Shown here one piece after another: positions 10,985 to 21,032 of a DNA stretch of 64,000 nt. The DNA comes from Clitopilus passeckerianus (lineage: Eukaryota; Basidiomycota; Agaricomycetes; Agaricales; Entolomataceae), in contig CALYLX010000082.1 of NCBI GenBank assembly GCA_944990035.1, positions 744,001 to 808,000 on the forward strand, read 5' to 3'. The notes beneath the pieces are model-generated. The model was not told the DNA's origin. It ran no database searches and saw only the letters and a list, made by a program, of their open reading frames with translations. A program made the translations under genes and the position numbers. How positions within the stretch are numbered: the stretch's first letter is position 1; each line of letters opens with the position of its first letter.

Positions 10985-12193
10985 ATGAAGTACTCTCAAG
11001 CCGTCGTTCTTGGCTGCATTGGTGCTGCTGCCCTCGCCTCAGCGCGCCCAACCAGTGCCAGGCTCCGTGACCCAGATGCCATCCGCGTTCCCAAGCCCGC
11101 TCCGAGGCACGGTTCTGTCGGCGAGCTCTATGGCGGCCCGCAGCAACGTAGCTACGATGAAGATGACCTCCTCTTCTTGCGCGACTTCTTCGAGAACGAC
11201 CTAGACGCTAGGGCTTTCGAGGAGTATAGCGAGCTTGCACTCCGTGCGGTCGCGAAGGCGGCTCCCAAAGCCAAGGCTCCATCTACACATGCCACAGGCT
11301 CGTCTACCACCCATGGCCAGACCGCCACCAAGCACACTACAGGATCCACCAACCACGCTCTAACCAAGGATCACGCTTCGACTGACAAGAAATTGCCCGG
11401 TGCCAAGTCCACGAACGGTAGGACCACCACTGGTGCCAAACACCCTTCCGCCCCCGAGAAGCCTCTGACCCACCAAGAGCATGCTACGAACGGCAAGACA
11501 AACCCCGGTGCCAAACATCCTGCCACTGCCACGAACGGTAGGACGACCACTGGCGCCAAGCACCCTTCCACCGCCGAGAAGCCTCTGTCCCACCAGGAGC
11601 ATTCCACGAACGGCAAGACCACGAACGGCAAGACAACCCCTGGAAGCAAACTAACCAACACGGGACTGAGGAAGCCTGGCGAGAAGTCCACTACTACCCC
11701 AAGCAAGCCTCACGCTGACCACCAACTCAACGGCGCCAAGCCGTCTTTGGCTGGTGAGAGGCTCGAGCACCAACACGCGCAGCACCTCAAAGACGCCAAC
11801 GGTCGCCTCCAACACCAGCTCCACGGTTCCCAACAGAACCTCCGCAAGGACCACAGCACCATTCAACGGCTTGAGCGCGAGAAGAACACTTGGGAGCACC
11901 GCGCTGCTGTAAACGCTTACAGGAGGCCCGCACCTGCTTACTACGCCCCCCCTGCTCCTGCTTACGGCGGCTACAGGCCTTATGGCGGCTACGGTGGCTA
12001 CTACCGCCGCGATGTCGCCGATGGTATGTTTCTCTAGATGCATTCTTTCTCGAATAAATTGCTCACGATACCCTCCGCAGAGGCTGAACTTCTCGAGAGG
12101 GAACTTGCTGACGAACTTGATGCCCGCGAGTTTGATATCGAAGATTTATTGGAGATGCGTGCCTTTGACTTCGAGGTCGATGAGTTGGATTAG
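10985..12193 (+). CDS. Secreted low-complexity repeat protein (MKY pair, member 1)
   Basis: Two exons, 10985-12023 and 12081-12193, giving 383 residues. The start is the first ATG after a TATA box, and the N-terminus is a signal peptide (MKYSQAVVLGCIGAAALASA). Then come an acidic-aromatic segment (DDLLFLRDFFENDLDAR, about residues 59-75), a Thr/Lys/His/Gly-rich repeat region at about 95-240 (units such as TNGRTTTGAKHPS, EKPL(T/S)HQEH and TNGKT), a Gln/His-rich probable coil at about 245-305, and a Tyr/Pro/Gly stretch (APAYGGYRPYGGYGGYYRR). The second exon adds a very acidic tail (ELLERELADELDAREFDIED). No cysteines are visible in the mature part. Probably extracellular or wall-associated. Family not recognised. 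It pairs with the gene at 13091 through its promoter, signal peptide and the LF(L/V)RD(F/L) and DFE(V/L)DEL motifs. Confidence 0.8.
11398..11640 (+). repeat. In-gene degenerate repeat block
   Basis: Tandem, imperfect coding repeats within the secreted protein: TNGRTTTGAKHPS occurs twice, about 40 codons apart, with EKPLTHQEH / EKPLSHQEH and further TNGKT units between and after. Likely to vary in copy number between strains. Confidence 0.7.
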
Positions 12194-13090
12194 ACTTTTT
12201 ACGATGGATAGAGCTTGTTACATTTTGACATCGATGATGACCTATTTACCATACAAAACTTTGGAAATATAGAAATCGTTGACTGCCATCCGCCGTGTGT
12301 TCTGTGAAGACTCGATTTGAAGGTGTACCACAAACAACCACGAGATGTTGAGTTCACTTTCACAAAATCGTCCAGATGTGCTCAGGCTATCAAAGCTACG
12401 TCCGTTTTCGAGGCGATGGACTGCCTTGTCGCTGGACTTGCGGACGAAGGTTGGTAAAAGCATCGTCAAAGCTCAATCAGAGTCGGAATTACCCAAGTGA
12501 ACGGGAAAGAACTTGGAGGACTCCTGGAATCTCAACGCTGGATGCCAACCTCATCAAGAGCCCTTTGCGTTTGCTGGGGCGACAGTTTCGGAGCCTCCAT
12601 AATCCGTCACTTCTCTGCACCGACCTGGCCAATGATGAATGCCATCTAATCTTTTACAAAATCAACATATGATCTTAATCTTCCTTGATCTGGCCATATT
12701 GAAGTGATAGGGAACATAATATTCAGGTTTGGGCCTTTGGCCGACAGGAACCGGCGCTGGTAAGCATCGTCATCATCTGCGCCAAGGACAGCGCCTCCGT
12801 ACAGCTTTTCTGCAGAGTCATCTGACCAAGCACTGGCAGGAGACACATAGGGGGATGTTTGACCAACATCCGCCACAATCAGCGGCCCAACATTCTCGGA
12901 ATAATTATCGATCTTAGCGTATTGCTGGCACGCAGATTCCTACCAAAAGACGCCTGGGATATATAAGAGTTCTAACTCCTGAGGAGGTTCTTCAATATCT
13001 CAGCTGGCCTGAGCAATTCACGACGATCTCTTCAACGCTCATTTCATATTCTTTGTATTTCTAAAAACAACCTCCCAACCATCAACCATC
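12194..13090. other. Intergenic, 0.9 kb
   Basis: Holds the 3' UTR of the first secreted protein and the promoter and leader of the second. No other gene supported. Confidence 0.45.
12960..12967 (+). promoter_or_regulatory. TATA box of the second secreted protein
   Basis: TATATAAG, about 130 bases before the ATG at 13091. The downstream leader aligns with that of the neighbouring gene (both contain a TCTCAGC-GG-CTGA-CAA-TCAC pattern). Confidence 0.7.
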
Positions 13091-13672
13091 ATGAAATACG
13101 CACAAATCCTGCTCCTTGCTAGCCTCGGCACGGCTGTCGCTGCAGCTCCTCGACAGAAAGCGAGCGCTTCCTCTCACCATTCGAAACCAACTGCACATCA
13201 TGTAGTGAGCAAAGGACACAAGGTTCTACATGCGATCGAGAAGACGGCTGGATTCGTGTCCCATGTCATCGGGTTTCTGCGCCGTAGAGATCTTATCGAT
13301 GACGAGGCTGGGGATCTCCTTTCCCGCAGCCTGGAGGACGGAGATGTCCTCTTCGTACGGGACTTGCTCAACGAGTTGTTGGAGCAAAGGGAGCTAGCCA
13401 TTCAGCCGGCCGACATCGAAGCACCTTTGGCCACACCAGCTCGAGGCCCAAGTCAACAAACGACACCCCACAAGCACAGACATGTGTCAAGGGATAGGCA
13501 TGTACCGAGAGATAGTCATGCACCGAGGGCCTTCAAGCAGCCTTCTCATTCGGACGAGTCGGTCGAAGGACATCCCTCCTGGGCCTCCCATAAACGTTCT
13601 CAGAGGATTGGCAGGAGTTATCCATTGGATCCACGTTTCCTCAGAGACTTCGAGTTAGACGAGCTGGTTTGA
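13091..13672 (+). CDS. Secreted protein (MKY pair, member 2)
   Basis: Single exon, 193 residues. Signal peptide MKYAQILLLASLGTAVAAAP, then a basic His/Lys-rich part, a helical segment (VLHAIEKTAGFVSHVIGFL), RRRD, and an acidic segment with VLFVRDLLNELLEQRE at about residues 89-104. The C-terminal half is rich in His, Arg and Pro, with the near repeats RHVSRDRHVPRDSHAPR, and it ends FLRDFELDELV. Motif order and the promoter match the gene at 10985, but it has no second exon and no TNGK repeats. Extracellular by its signal peptide. Function unknown. Dibasic sites (RRR, KR) could be processing sites, which is inference only. Confidence 0.75.
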   Translation: MKYAQILLLASLGTAVAAAPRQKASASSHHSKPTAHHVVSKGHKVLHAIEKTAGFVSHVIGFLRRRDLIDDEAGDLLSRSLEDGDVLFVRDLLNELLEQRELAIQPADIEAPLATPARGPSQQTTPHKHRHVSRDRHVPRDSHAPRAFKQPSHSDESVEGHPSWASHKRSQRIGRSYPLDPRFLRDFELDELV

Positions 13673-14471
13673 GACGGGTTTATTGGGATCAATAGACATT
13701 AGACGAGTCTTGTAGCCGGGAGCAGTCCTTGTAGTCGGTAACGCGCAAATCACGGGTGTTTTCACCAAGTTTTTGGTGGCGTATCGGCTCATGCAGCCCA
13801 AGAATGAAGAACTGACGTGTCTCCCGCCGAGAGCAGCATCCTGCAACTTTGTAGCTTCCTGCCAGAATTCTCGGGCCGCTGACGATAATTTGATTCTCAA
13901 CAGATAAATATGGGTGTTGCGCCTGACTAAGACATCTCGCAGCTGCGTAGTTCGAGTTTAAACACCAACAGGACACGTCGAGGACACGTACACCTTCAAT
14001 TGTTGTACAAAATGCCGATTCTCTACCAGGCGCTGCGGTGTTGGGAGAATGACAAGAACAGGATTACGAGGTGATGACAAAGGAACCGCATCCTGGGAAG
14101 AAAACCCAAAAGGAGACTATGACCTCGAGACAACTCTTCTGAGTCTACCATGACCTTGGCCCCTGGCTTGCTTCGACAATATTATTGGACTCAAGCTAAT
14201 TCTGTGCTCAATCACGTCCGAAGGCTAGAAGGAACTAGAAAAATACCGCGCCAATGAGGGCTGGGTGATTACTGATCATAGGCGCCCTCGACGCGTCACC
14301 TGTGCCGCAGGATCTGCAGGCTGATGAGCTTGCAAGGTTTCTGTCATGTTCATATTCAATTTGGTGTGATCAGGTACTCTCCGTTATGCCCGTATCCACG
14401 TCGCGGTAGGCTTGTATATATACTCCGAACAATCCTACTTTTTGTCAACTCACTATCACGACTCTCCAACA
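13673..14471. other. Intergenic, promoter of first MAPEG gene
   Basis: No gene supported. Contains the TCGACGCGTCAC motif at 14288-14299 and a TATA box TATATATA at 14415-14422. Confidence 0.5.
14288..14299 (+). promoter_or_regulatory. Shared upstream motif of MAPEG genes (copy A)
   Basis: TCGACGCGTCAC, about 175-185 bases before the ATG at 14472. The same 12 bases occur upstream of copy C at a similar distance. Candidate transcription-factor site, inferred from conservation between paralogue promoters. Confidence 0.5.
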
Positions 14472-15192
14472 ATGCCTGCTATCACTCTTCCTGAGGGGTG
14501 AGTTCATATATTTTTTTCTTCACTTGTATATCTTATCAATGAATTCAGTTTCCAATATGTCGGCGCTGCCATTGCATCGACATTCTTCGTCCTGATGTAC
14601 CAGACCATTCTCGTCGGACAGGCAAGGAAGCGCTCTGGCATCAAATATCCGCAATGTAGGTCCTATCAGCTCGAATCCACCTTCATTGGTTCTGACAGTA
14701 CTCTCAGTATATGCCGAGAAGGTAGAGGTAGAGAAGAACAAGGAGGCCCTGATTTTCAACTGTACCCAGCGTGCCCACCAGAACTCCTTGGAGGTCATTA
14801 CTCCAATTATCGCTGGGTAAGCAAGCAACATGATCTTCCTTTCGAAGGCCACTAATACGATTCCTTTTCAGTACTTTCTTGGTCGGCCTCAAATACCCAA
14901 CCATTGCAGCTGCCATTTGCGGCACCTGGTCTCTCTCTCGAATCGCTTACACCCATGGATACGCAACTGGAAACCCTGACAATGTATGGCTCCTCTTTTT
15001 TGTTTCCGATTCGTATTTTCTCTGACATAACTTTCAGCGGTACGGCGTCATCTCGTCTCTCGGGTCTTTCAGCCTTCTCTGTGAGTCTCCGCTCAATGCA
15101 CTAGGATATCTAGCTGACAATAACATCGTTTAGCCCTCGTCCTTGGTTCCGGCTACATCTGGGGTCAAGCCGCCATAACTGGTGTCTTCTAG
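14472..15192 (+). CDS. Microsomal glutathione S-transferase, MGST3-like MAPEG protein (copy A)
   Basis: Six exons: 14472-14497, 14549-14655, 14708-14816, 14872-14983, 15038-15080 and 15134-15192, coding 151 residues, the usual MGST3 length. Four hydrophobic segments fit the MAPEG four-helix membrane fold in the ER. Signature parts are KYPQLYAE, FNCTQRAHQNSLE at about residues 60-72, GLKYP, R-I-A-Y-T-H-G-Y with Arg104, and the end WGQAAITGVF. By my alignment the R-A-H-Q-N-x-x-E and R-x-x-Y-x-x-G-Y residues match glutathione-binding positions known from leukotriene C4 synthase. Expected role: conjugation of glutathione to electrophiles or peroxidase activity on lipid hydroperoxides. TATA box 57 bases upstream. 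The last intron-exon junctions align exactly with the other five copies. Confidence 0.9.
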
Positions 15193-15591
15193 AATCTGAT
15201 CTACCGCGATGAGCAGGTTGGCTCAGCGGCCAGCATTCTCATACCATATCCTTAGTTTACACCTTTAATTGAAGCGCGACCTGTATGTCTTCCCTCCAGA
15301 CCTAACCGTAAAACACGATGTGCTTGCTGGAATCACATACCGCGTCAGATCGGGACGTTCGAAAAGTTTGCGTCATCCTCCAAGTTCTGGTTTGGAATGC
15401 ATTTGAATATCGCTGCACAAAAAACACTCATATGGCTTCCTCATTGCCAAAGACGTACCTGGCGGTGTTCTCGAGAGTGCCTGATTTCCCCAGATTTGTT
15501 CAGCATCATACCCGCATTCTATCTCCAATATAACAAAGGTGGGTGACCGCTTTTCATCAGCCCCCCTCTCATCTGAGACGCCCCGATAAGT
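15193..15591. other. Spacer between MAPEG copies A and B
   Basis: About 400 bases with a probable TATA box (AATATAAC, 15527-15534) 60 bases before the next ATG. A CGCGTCA near 15342-15348 is a partial match to the shared upstream motif. No gene seen. Confidence 0.45.
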
Positions 15592-16327
15592 ATGCCCACC
15601 GTTATTACACTTCCAGATGGGTGAGGTTTCCAGTGCTATTATACGGCCCTGTAGCTCACATGCAGGCTTCCTGTTAGCTTCGAATACGTCGGCGTTGCTA
15701 TTACTTCGACATTCTTTGTCTTGATGTACCAAACCATCCTGGTCAGCAACGCCAGGAAGCGTGCTGGTGTCAAATACCCGCAACGTTAGTCTCTTCAAGC
15801 CAAGGTATATGACCTCAATTCCCTGCTTACGGTTCCGTGCAGTGTATGCCGAGGCAGCAGAGGCGGAAAAGAGCAAGGATGCTATGATCTTCAACTGCAC
15901 ACAACGTACCCACCAAAATTCCCTGGAGGTTATCGCCCCACTCACCGCTGGGTAAGCAGCCATTCAAGCATGATTTTCTATTCTACTGCTCACTTATTTC
16001 TCAGCACTTTCTTGGTCGGCCTGAAATACCCACTGCTTGCCGCCGGTTTTTGCGGTACATGGTCTTTCTCCCGAATTCCGTATACTTGGGGATACACAAG
16101 TGGTAATCCTGACAAGGTACGTCCTGTCTCTTGTTCATACTCTATCCACTTTCTCATGAGGGATCTGTAGAGAAATGGGTTGCTTGCTGAACTTAGCTTC
16201 TTTAGCTTCTTCGGTAGGGATCCCATTCAGTTTGGTATTCCTTTCGCTGATAATGGGTGCTTGAACAGGTCTGGTCCTTACCTCCAGCTACATCTGGGGT
16301 AAGGCTGCTATAACTGGCGTCTTCTGA
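15592..16327 (+). CDS. Microsomal glutathione S-transferase, MGST3-like MAPEG protein (copy B)
   Basis: Exons 15592-15620, 15678-15784, 15843-15951, 16005-16116, 16171-16213 and 16269-16327, coding 152 residues. The first exon is 29 bases (MPTVITLPDG), one codon longer than in the other copies. All later exons have the family lengths 107, 109, 112, 43 and 59. Signatures present: KYPQLYAE, FNCTQRTHQNSLE (Ala to Thr in RAH), R-I-P-Y-T-W-G-Y, NPDKR and the end KAAITGVF. The start was chosen because MPxxxLPxG at the exon 1 junction occurs in every copy. ER-membrane detoxification enzyme by family. Confidence 0.88.
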
Positions 16328-16837
16328 TTCTAGTTCGGGCACAAGGATCCCTTCATTTGTGTCAAAGCTAATATTATTGGTATCCCCTAAGATAAACCAG
16401 AGCCTGAAGAACGGAAATTGTTCCTTGTAATTGTCATTGATACGCGTTTGAGTGAATGAAACACATCTATAACGCGTCTATCTCAACACCAGAGCCGTTC
16501 CATGCAGATCGCTAGGCGTTTGAGCGCAAATGAGTTCTGAATGGCTTTGGCATTGCGGCGGACTGTCATCAAGATAAAGAGCTTACGAGAAAGTAGCATA
16601 CGAATCAGCCAATTGGACCCTTTGGATTTGTGAGCACGACTTTGCCGGAGTCGCGACCAGTCGACGCGTCACTTCGGCACTCGGAATGCCAGCAACTGCC
16701 AGCAACCCTGAAACATTCTCCGACATTCTCAAGCTGTCCTTTCTCGCTTAGCTTGAGATTGATCTTGCCATAAATACTCTCGGTGACAACTTCAACTTGA
16801 ATATCAACACCTCCGATTTTGACCAACGAAAACGAAA
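16328..16837. other. Spacer and promoter of MAPEG copy C
   Basis: No gene. Contains TCGACGCGTCAC at 16661-16672 and CATAAATA at 16769-16776, 69 bases before the ATG. The last 60 bases closely resemble the leader of copy D (both contain CCGATTTTGACCAACGA). Confidence 0.5.
16661..16672 (+). promoter_or_regulatory. Shared upstream motif of MAPEG genes (copy C)
   Basis: TCGACGCGTCAC, identical to the site at 14288 and about 170 bases before the ATG at 16838. Confidence 0.5.
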
Positions 16838-17580
16838 ATGCCTGGCATCTACCTCCCTGACGGGTTTGTGGTGGTTTTTTGAATATGATGAAGAGTGTCT
16901 GATGGTGATCGTTTTCCAGCTACCAATATGTTGGCGCTGCCATCTCCTCGACTTTCTTTGTCCTTGCATTTCAGACAATCCTAGTTGGACGTGCAAGGAA
17001 ACGCGCTGGAATCAAGTACCCTCAACGTACGCAGCCTTCTTCCTGGATTTCCTAACCAAAGTGACTAAACCATTTTTCGAAACTACAGTTTACGCTGAGA
17101 AGGCTGAGGCTGCAGCAAACAAGGAGGCGCTCATCTTCAACTGCACCCAACGCGCCCACCAAAACACTCTCGAGGTCATCAACATCATCACTGTTGGGTG
17201 AGTTGGTCTAAATTCTGGTAACTGCCCCTTTGGTCTCACCAAGCAATGTACAGGACTGCTCTTGCGGGCTTGAAGTACCCTCTTCTTGCTGCTGCCACCT
17301 GCGGTCTTTGGTCCGTTGCCCGTATCGGTTACACCGTTGGCTACAAGACTGGCAACCCCGACAAGGTATGTTTCGCCAGCAGGATCTTGCTTGAACCTTC
17401 CCTAACAACTTGCGCAGAGGACCAACTTCGTCTCGATTTTCGGTAGCTTGAGCTTGCTTAGTGAGCACTCCATCCTCCTCTTTTTTTTTTTTTCTTCTTT
17501 GCTCATATTCGTTTGCTATAGGCCTGGTTTTGACCAACGGCTACATCTGGGGCAAGGCTGCTATCACTGGCGAATTCTAA
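16838..17580 (+). CDS. Microsomal glutathione S-transferase, MGST3-like MAPEG protein (copy C)
   Basis: Exons 16838-16863, 16920-17026, 17089-17197, 17254-17365, 17418-17460 and 17522-17580, coding 151 residues. Starts MPGIYLPDG, which is shared with copy D. Signatures: KYPQLYAE-like, FNCTQRAHQNTLE, GLKYP, R-I-G-Y-T-V-G-Y, NPDKR, and the end KAAITGEF, where Glu replaces the Val of copies A, B and E. The promoter and leader are similar to those of copy D, so C and D are probably the youngest duplicate pair. ER-membrane glutathione transferase/peroxidase by family. Confidence 0.89.
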
Positions 17581-18202
17581 ATTCAACTAATTATACTACG
17601 ACGCGCCCGACTATACTATACCTCGCATCTGCAACACAATTTAAATGCAATAAACATTATTTTACTTCTTCCGTCCCCGTCGTCAATTGTTGGAAGGACA
17701 GAAACTTTCTTCCATGTCCAACAAGATCCGGGGTACAGACGACCGGTCCGGTGTCCGAAGAAACGCCGTACCTGCCTCATGTCCGGCGGCCAGTCTGAGT
17801 TCGAACGAGAAGAGACCCTTTGCCAAGTTGCAAGCTGCACTCTCCACAGAAAAGCTGCTGGCCCGTCCTTGGTCTGATATATGCTGAAAGCTTTGTATCT
17901 TACACCCGTACGAATGCGTATGCAACGAGTCACGTCCCTTTGAATTAATCTCAGGCTGTGGGCAGTATGATGAGTCGCCAATGGGTGCTTCCTCCCACAT
18001 GGACACCGGGAACAAATCGAATAACCATTCCCGTTGAGTTGAGTTGCTGGATCGCGGGCGACGCGTGAGTCACTTTGGTCCTCGGAGTCTTCGGGACGTC
18101 ACTGATCCTGAAATGTCCTCGACGTCGATTTCGCCATAAAGACCTCTGTTGACCACAATCTCCAACTTCAATATCAAAGCCTCCCGATTTTGACCAACGA
18201 TA
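17581..18202. other. Spacer and promoter of MAPEG copy D
   Basis: No gene supported. CGACGCGTGAGTCAC at 18059-18073 combines the shared ACGCGT motif with TGAGTCA, an AP-1/Gcn4-type core. CATAAA lies at 18135-18140. Confidence 0.45.
18059..18073 (+). promoter_or_regulatory. Composite ACGCGT / TGAGTCA site (copy D)
   Basis: CGACGCGTGAGTCAC, about 135 bases before the ATG at 18203. TGAGTCA is the known bZIP AP-1/Gcn4 half-site pair. Its use here is inference. Confidence 0.45.
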
Positions 18203-18936
18203 ATGCCTGGAATTTACCTCCCTGACGGGTAAATCGCGTTCTTTAGAGCTCTAATAACGTGTCTAACCTTGACCACTCTGCAGCTACCGATACGTCGGCG
18301 CCGCTATCACCTCAGTTTTCTACGTCCTCACCTACCAATCTCTTCTAGTCGGACCCGCCAGGAAAGAAGCTGGGATTAAATACCCACAGCGTGCGCATTG
18401 TCATCTTTGGATTTGTGATTGTATGAACTGACCCTACCAAATTTACAGTATACGCCGAGAAAGCTGAGGCTGAGAAGAACTGGTCTGCCCACATCTTCAA
18501 TTGCGTACAACGTGCCCACCAAAACACGCTCGAGACTGTTCCCACCGTGGTAGTTTGGTGCGTTGACTACTGGCATACCCGCCGTTATGATGGTCTGACA
18601 CAAATCCCAACTGAAGCACGGCTCTCGCTGGTTTGAAATACCCGAAAGCTGCTGCCATAGCTTGTGGCATGTATTCCGTCGCTCGTGTTGGCTATACCTG
18701 GGGATATAAGACTGGCGACCCCGACAAGGTGTTTTTGCTTGTACTGTTATTTTGGTGACGTCATTTTCATGCCCTTGCAGAGGATCAACCCCGTTTCGCT
18801 CCTGGGTACAGTGAGCATACTTGGTGAGTACTGCATTTTTACCTATTCTCGTATATCTCTCATGGTACATGATGCAGGTCTGCTTGGGGCCAACGGCTGG
18901 ATCTGGGGGAAAGCTGCTATCACTGGCGAATTCTAG
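18203..18936 (+). CDS. Microsomal glutathione S-transferase, MGST3-like MAPEG protein (copy D)
   Basis: Exons 18203-18228, 18284-18390, 18449-18557, 18617-18728, 18781-18823 and 18878-18936, coding 151 residues. Signature residues remain (FNCVQRAHQNTLE, GLKYP, R-V-G-Y-T-W-G-Y, DPDKR, end KAAITGEF). It is the most divergent of the five clustered copies around helix 2: NWSAHIFNC replaces NKEALIFNC, and TVVVWC replaces the usual ITAGT at the exon 3/4 joint. The exon 3 donor is the weaker GTGCGT. Open throughout, so probably functional, perhaps with altered specificity. Confidence 0.86.
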
Positions 18937-19352
18937 ACTCTTTTAATCATGGAAATCGAATCGAGCCCGTCTACAGCAATTGTAATTCCTAATTGGCATG
19001 CAATCACCACTCAGAAGTCTACTGAACTGCTCTCTTATCGAGCTATAAGTCCGCCGTGGAAGCCTCCATGGGATGATCGATATCAATACATTTTGAATTC
19101 TCAGGCTGTAATCTGAGTTGCCCTCTTGGGGATGATAAAGATCGAGGAACTGATTCTGACTGCTCTGCAAATCCTGCCGGACGCGTTACGCGTCCAAAAG
19201 CTTTCAAAGCTTTCCCTCCCAAACTGCGCATCTATGAATAGGTGAAGGGTCGTCTTCTGGGTGCTATCACAATATAGGCGCCCGTACTTCCAATATAAGG
19301 AGAAGTCATTGCTCGGTTTCCGCCCAACGTCCTCAACCCGTGAATTATCAAT
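18937..19352. other. Spacer and promoter of MAPEG copy E
   Basis: No gene supported. Contains a 17-base near-perfect palindrome at 19179-19195 and AATATAAGG at 19292-19300, 61 bases before the ATG. Confidence 0.5.
19179..19195 (+). promoter_or_regulatory. Double ACGCGT palindrome upstream of MAPEG copy E
   Basis: GGACGCGTTACGCGTCC: two inverted GGACGCGT arms around a single central base, about 160 bases before the ATG at 19353. It places two copies of the ACGCGT core seen once upstream of A, C and D. Confidence 0.5.
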
Positions 19353-20104
19353 ATGTCAACGATTCAACTTCCTGAGGGGTGAGCGGCACTAACATTACTC
19401 TAAGTTATATTCTTTACTGAAATACCTGTCCAGCTTCCAATACGTCGGACTCGCCATAACAGGAACGTTCTTCGTTCTCGCCTACCAGACTTTCCTCGTT
19501 GGAAGAGCAAGGAAACGTGCTGGAATTGCGTATCCTCAGCGTCAGTCTCCTCTCCCCCACCGGATTCTTCATTAAACTGATGCAATCGCGTTACATTAGT
19601 CTACGCCGAGAAAGCAGAAGCAGAGAACAACAGAGAGGCTTGGATGTTCAACTGTACTCAACGAGCTCACCAAAATACTCTCGAGACCGTGAACATGGTT
19701 ACTGCTGGGTGAGTTCTGCTTACGGGGCATTTTTTAGGCTCTGTCTGAAGAGAATCGAACGTCCAGAACCGCCCTTGTTGGTCTGAAATATCCTATCATC
19801 GCTGCATCTCTCTGCGGTCTCTGGATTACCGCACGTATTGGGTACACTATTGGATATACAACCGGGGACCCTGCGAAGGTCTGTCTCATGTTAGGTCGCT
19901 ATTGGGTGATAACACTGACGCCTTCCCTTCTGTTACGTTCTACAGAGAGTCAATGCGCTCTCCTTCTCTGGAGCCATTGCTATGTTCTGTGAGGATCTTT
20001 TTTACCCAATTTCTCAAAGGTCTTGCTCATGTGTGCATTGCCTAGCTTTGATCCTTGGTTCGGCGTTCGTCTGGGGAAAGGCTGCTGTGACTGGTGTTTT
20101 CTGA
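19353..20104 (+). CDS. Microsomal glutathione S-transferase, MGST3-like MAPEG protein (copy E)
   Basis: Exons 19353-19378, 19434-19540, 19600-19708, 19767-19878, 19946-19988 and 20046-20104, coding 151 residues. Begins MSTIQLPEG. Signatures: AYPQ in place of KYPQ, FNCTQRAHQNTLE, GLKYP, R-I-G-Y-T-I-G-Y, DPAKR, end KAAVTGVF. Exon lengths are identical to copies A, C, D and F. Last member of the uninterrupted run of five. ER-membrane detoxification enzyme by family. Confidence 0.88.
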
Positions 20105-20300
20105 CCATATTGTTGTCTCATTCTACAAAATATATTCGCTGCGACTACGCATTGTCCAACATGCCTGGACTGGGATTTAGGAGAAGAGTGAATTATAAAT
20201 TTAAGAAATACATTTGCAAATTATTAATCCATAATCGTCCGATAAAATCTTTCAGTAATGCTAATGTGAAAGGTCATTGACACCAAAAGTCCTAAGTTGT

Positions 20301-20880
20301 TTACGCGACAGCTATCTTCTTGGGAGCGAGTTCTGGGACGGTCTTTGGGAAAGTGACGGTCAGAATCCCGTTCTCCATAGAAGCTTTGACTTCTTCCTCC
20401 TATAAACCAACGTTATCAGTCTCGACCCCGAACTTAACTATCATAATTGAACATACCTTGACTCCCTGAGGAAGCTGAAGCATTCGGGAAAACTTGCCAT
20501 AGCGTCGCTCGCGGACAGCATAGCCATCCTCATTACGTTCCGTGGACAGCTTGTTCTCTGCAGAGACCGAGAGGCGACCATTATGGAGGTCGATCTGGAT
20601 GTCCTCTTTGTTGAACCCGGGAAGCTCGAAAGAGGCTGTTACGAGGTTCTTCTCGGAGTCCTCGTGTAGGTCCATGCTGTTGATCAGATGTTAATGCTTG
20701 ATCTGAATGTGGGAAGACGGAATATGCATACCTTGGCCTCAAGGTCTTGACGAGGTTAGTGTCGACCTCAGTGTTCTCAAGACGGCGGCGTTTGCTTTGA
20801 GGCACTCCTTGAGGTGCAGAGAATAGAGCATCAACAACACGGTCAAAGTCGTAGAAGGGCTCGTAGAAGAGTGCAGACAT
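20301..20880 (-). CDS. Small heat-shock protein, HSP20/alpha-crystallin family
   Basis: Three exons on the minus strand: 20880-20732, 20676-20457 and 20399-20301, giving 155 residues. The N-terminal arm (MSALFYEPFYDFDRVVDALF) is aromatic, as usual for this family. The alpha-crystallin domain follows from about residue 50: MDLHED, ASFELPGFNKEDIQIDLHNGRLSVSAE, ERRYGKFSRMLQLP and the closing NGILTVTFPK (the conserved G-x-L motif region). ATP-independent cytosolic holdase that oligomerises and keeps unfolded proteins soluble under stress. It is transcribed away from the two tiny genes at 21648 and 22272. Heat-shock elements and a TATA box lie upstream. Confidence 0.93.
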
Positions 20881-20995
20881 GACGACTAGATGAGTGTAGT
20901 TGAATCGGAGGAGGTTTAGAGGCTAGAACTCGAGCGCTTGTAAAAAGACTGGAAATCTGGTAATTGGCAAAGAGAAGCAAGTTGGTCCCCGAGCA

Positions 20996-21001
20996 TTTAT
21001 A
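20996..21001 (-). promoter_or_regulatory. TATA box of HSP20
   Basis: TATAAA on the minus strand, about 116 bases upstream of the ATG at 20880. Confidence 0.6.
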
Positions 21002-21032
21002 CATTTCGCATTATAGACTGTAGTAGCGACCG

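Noticed and set aside
11360..11706. Minus-strand frames with repeated hydrophobic segments
   Set aside because: Antisense shadow of the coding repeats in the secreted protein at 10985-12193.
15373..15963. 196-codon minus-strand frame across MAPEG copy B
   Set aside because: It overlaps exons and introns of a well-supported gene on the other strand and resembles the antisense frames of the sister copies.
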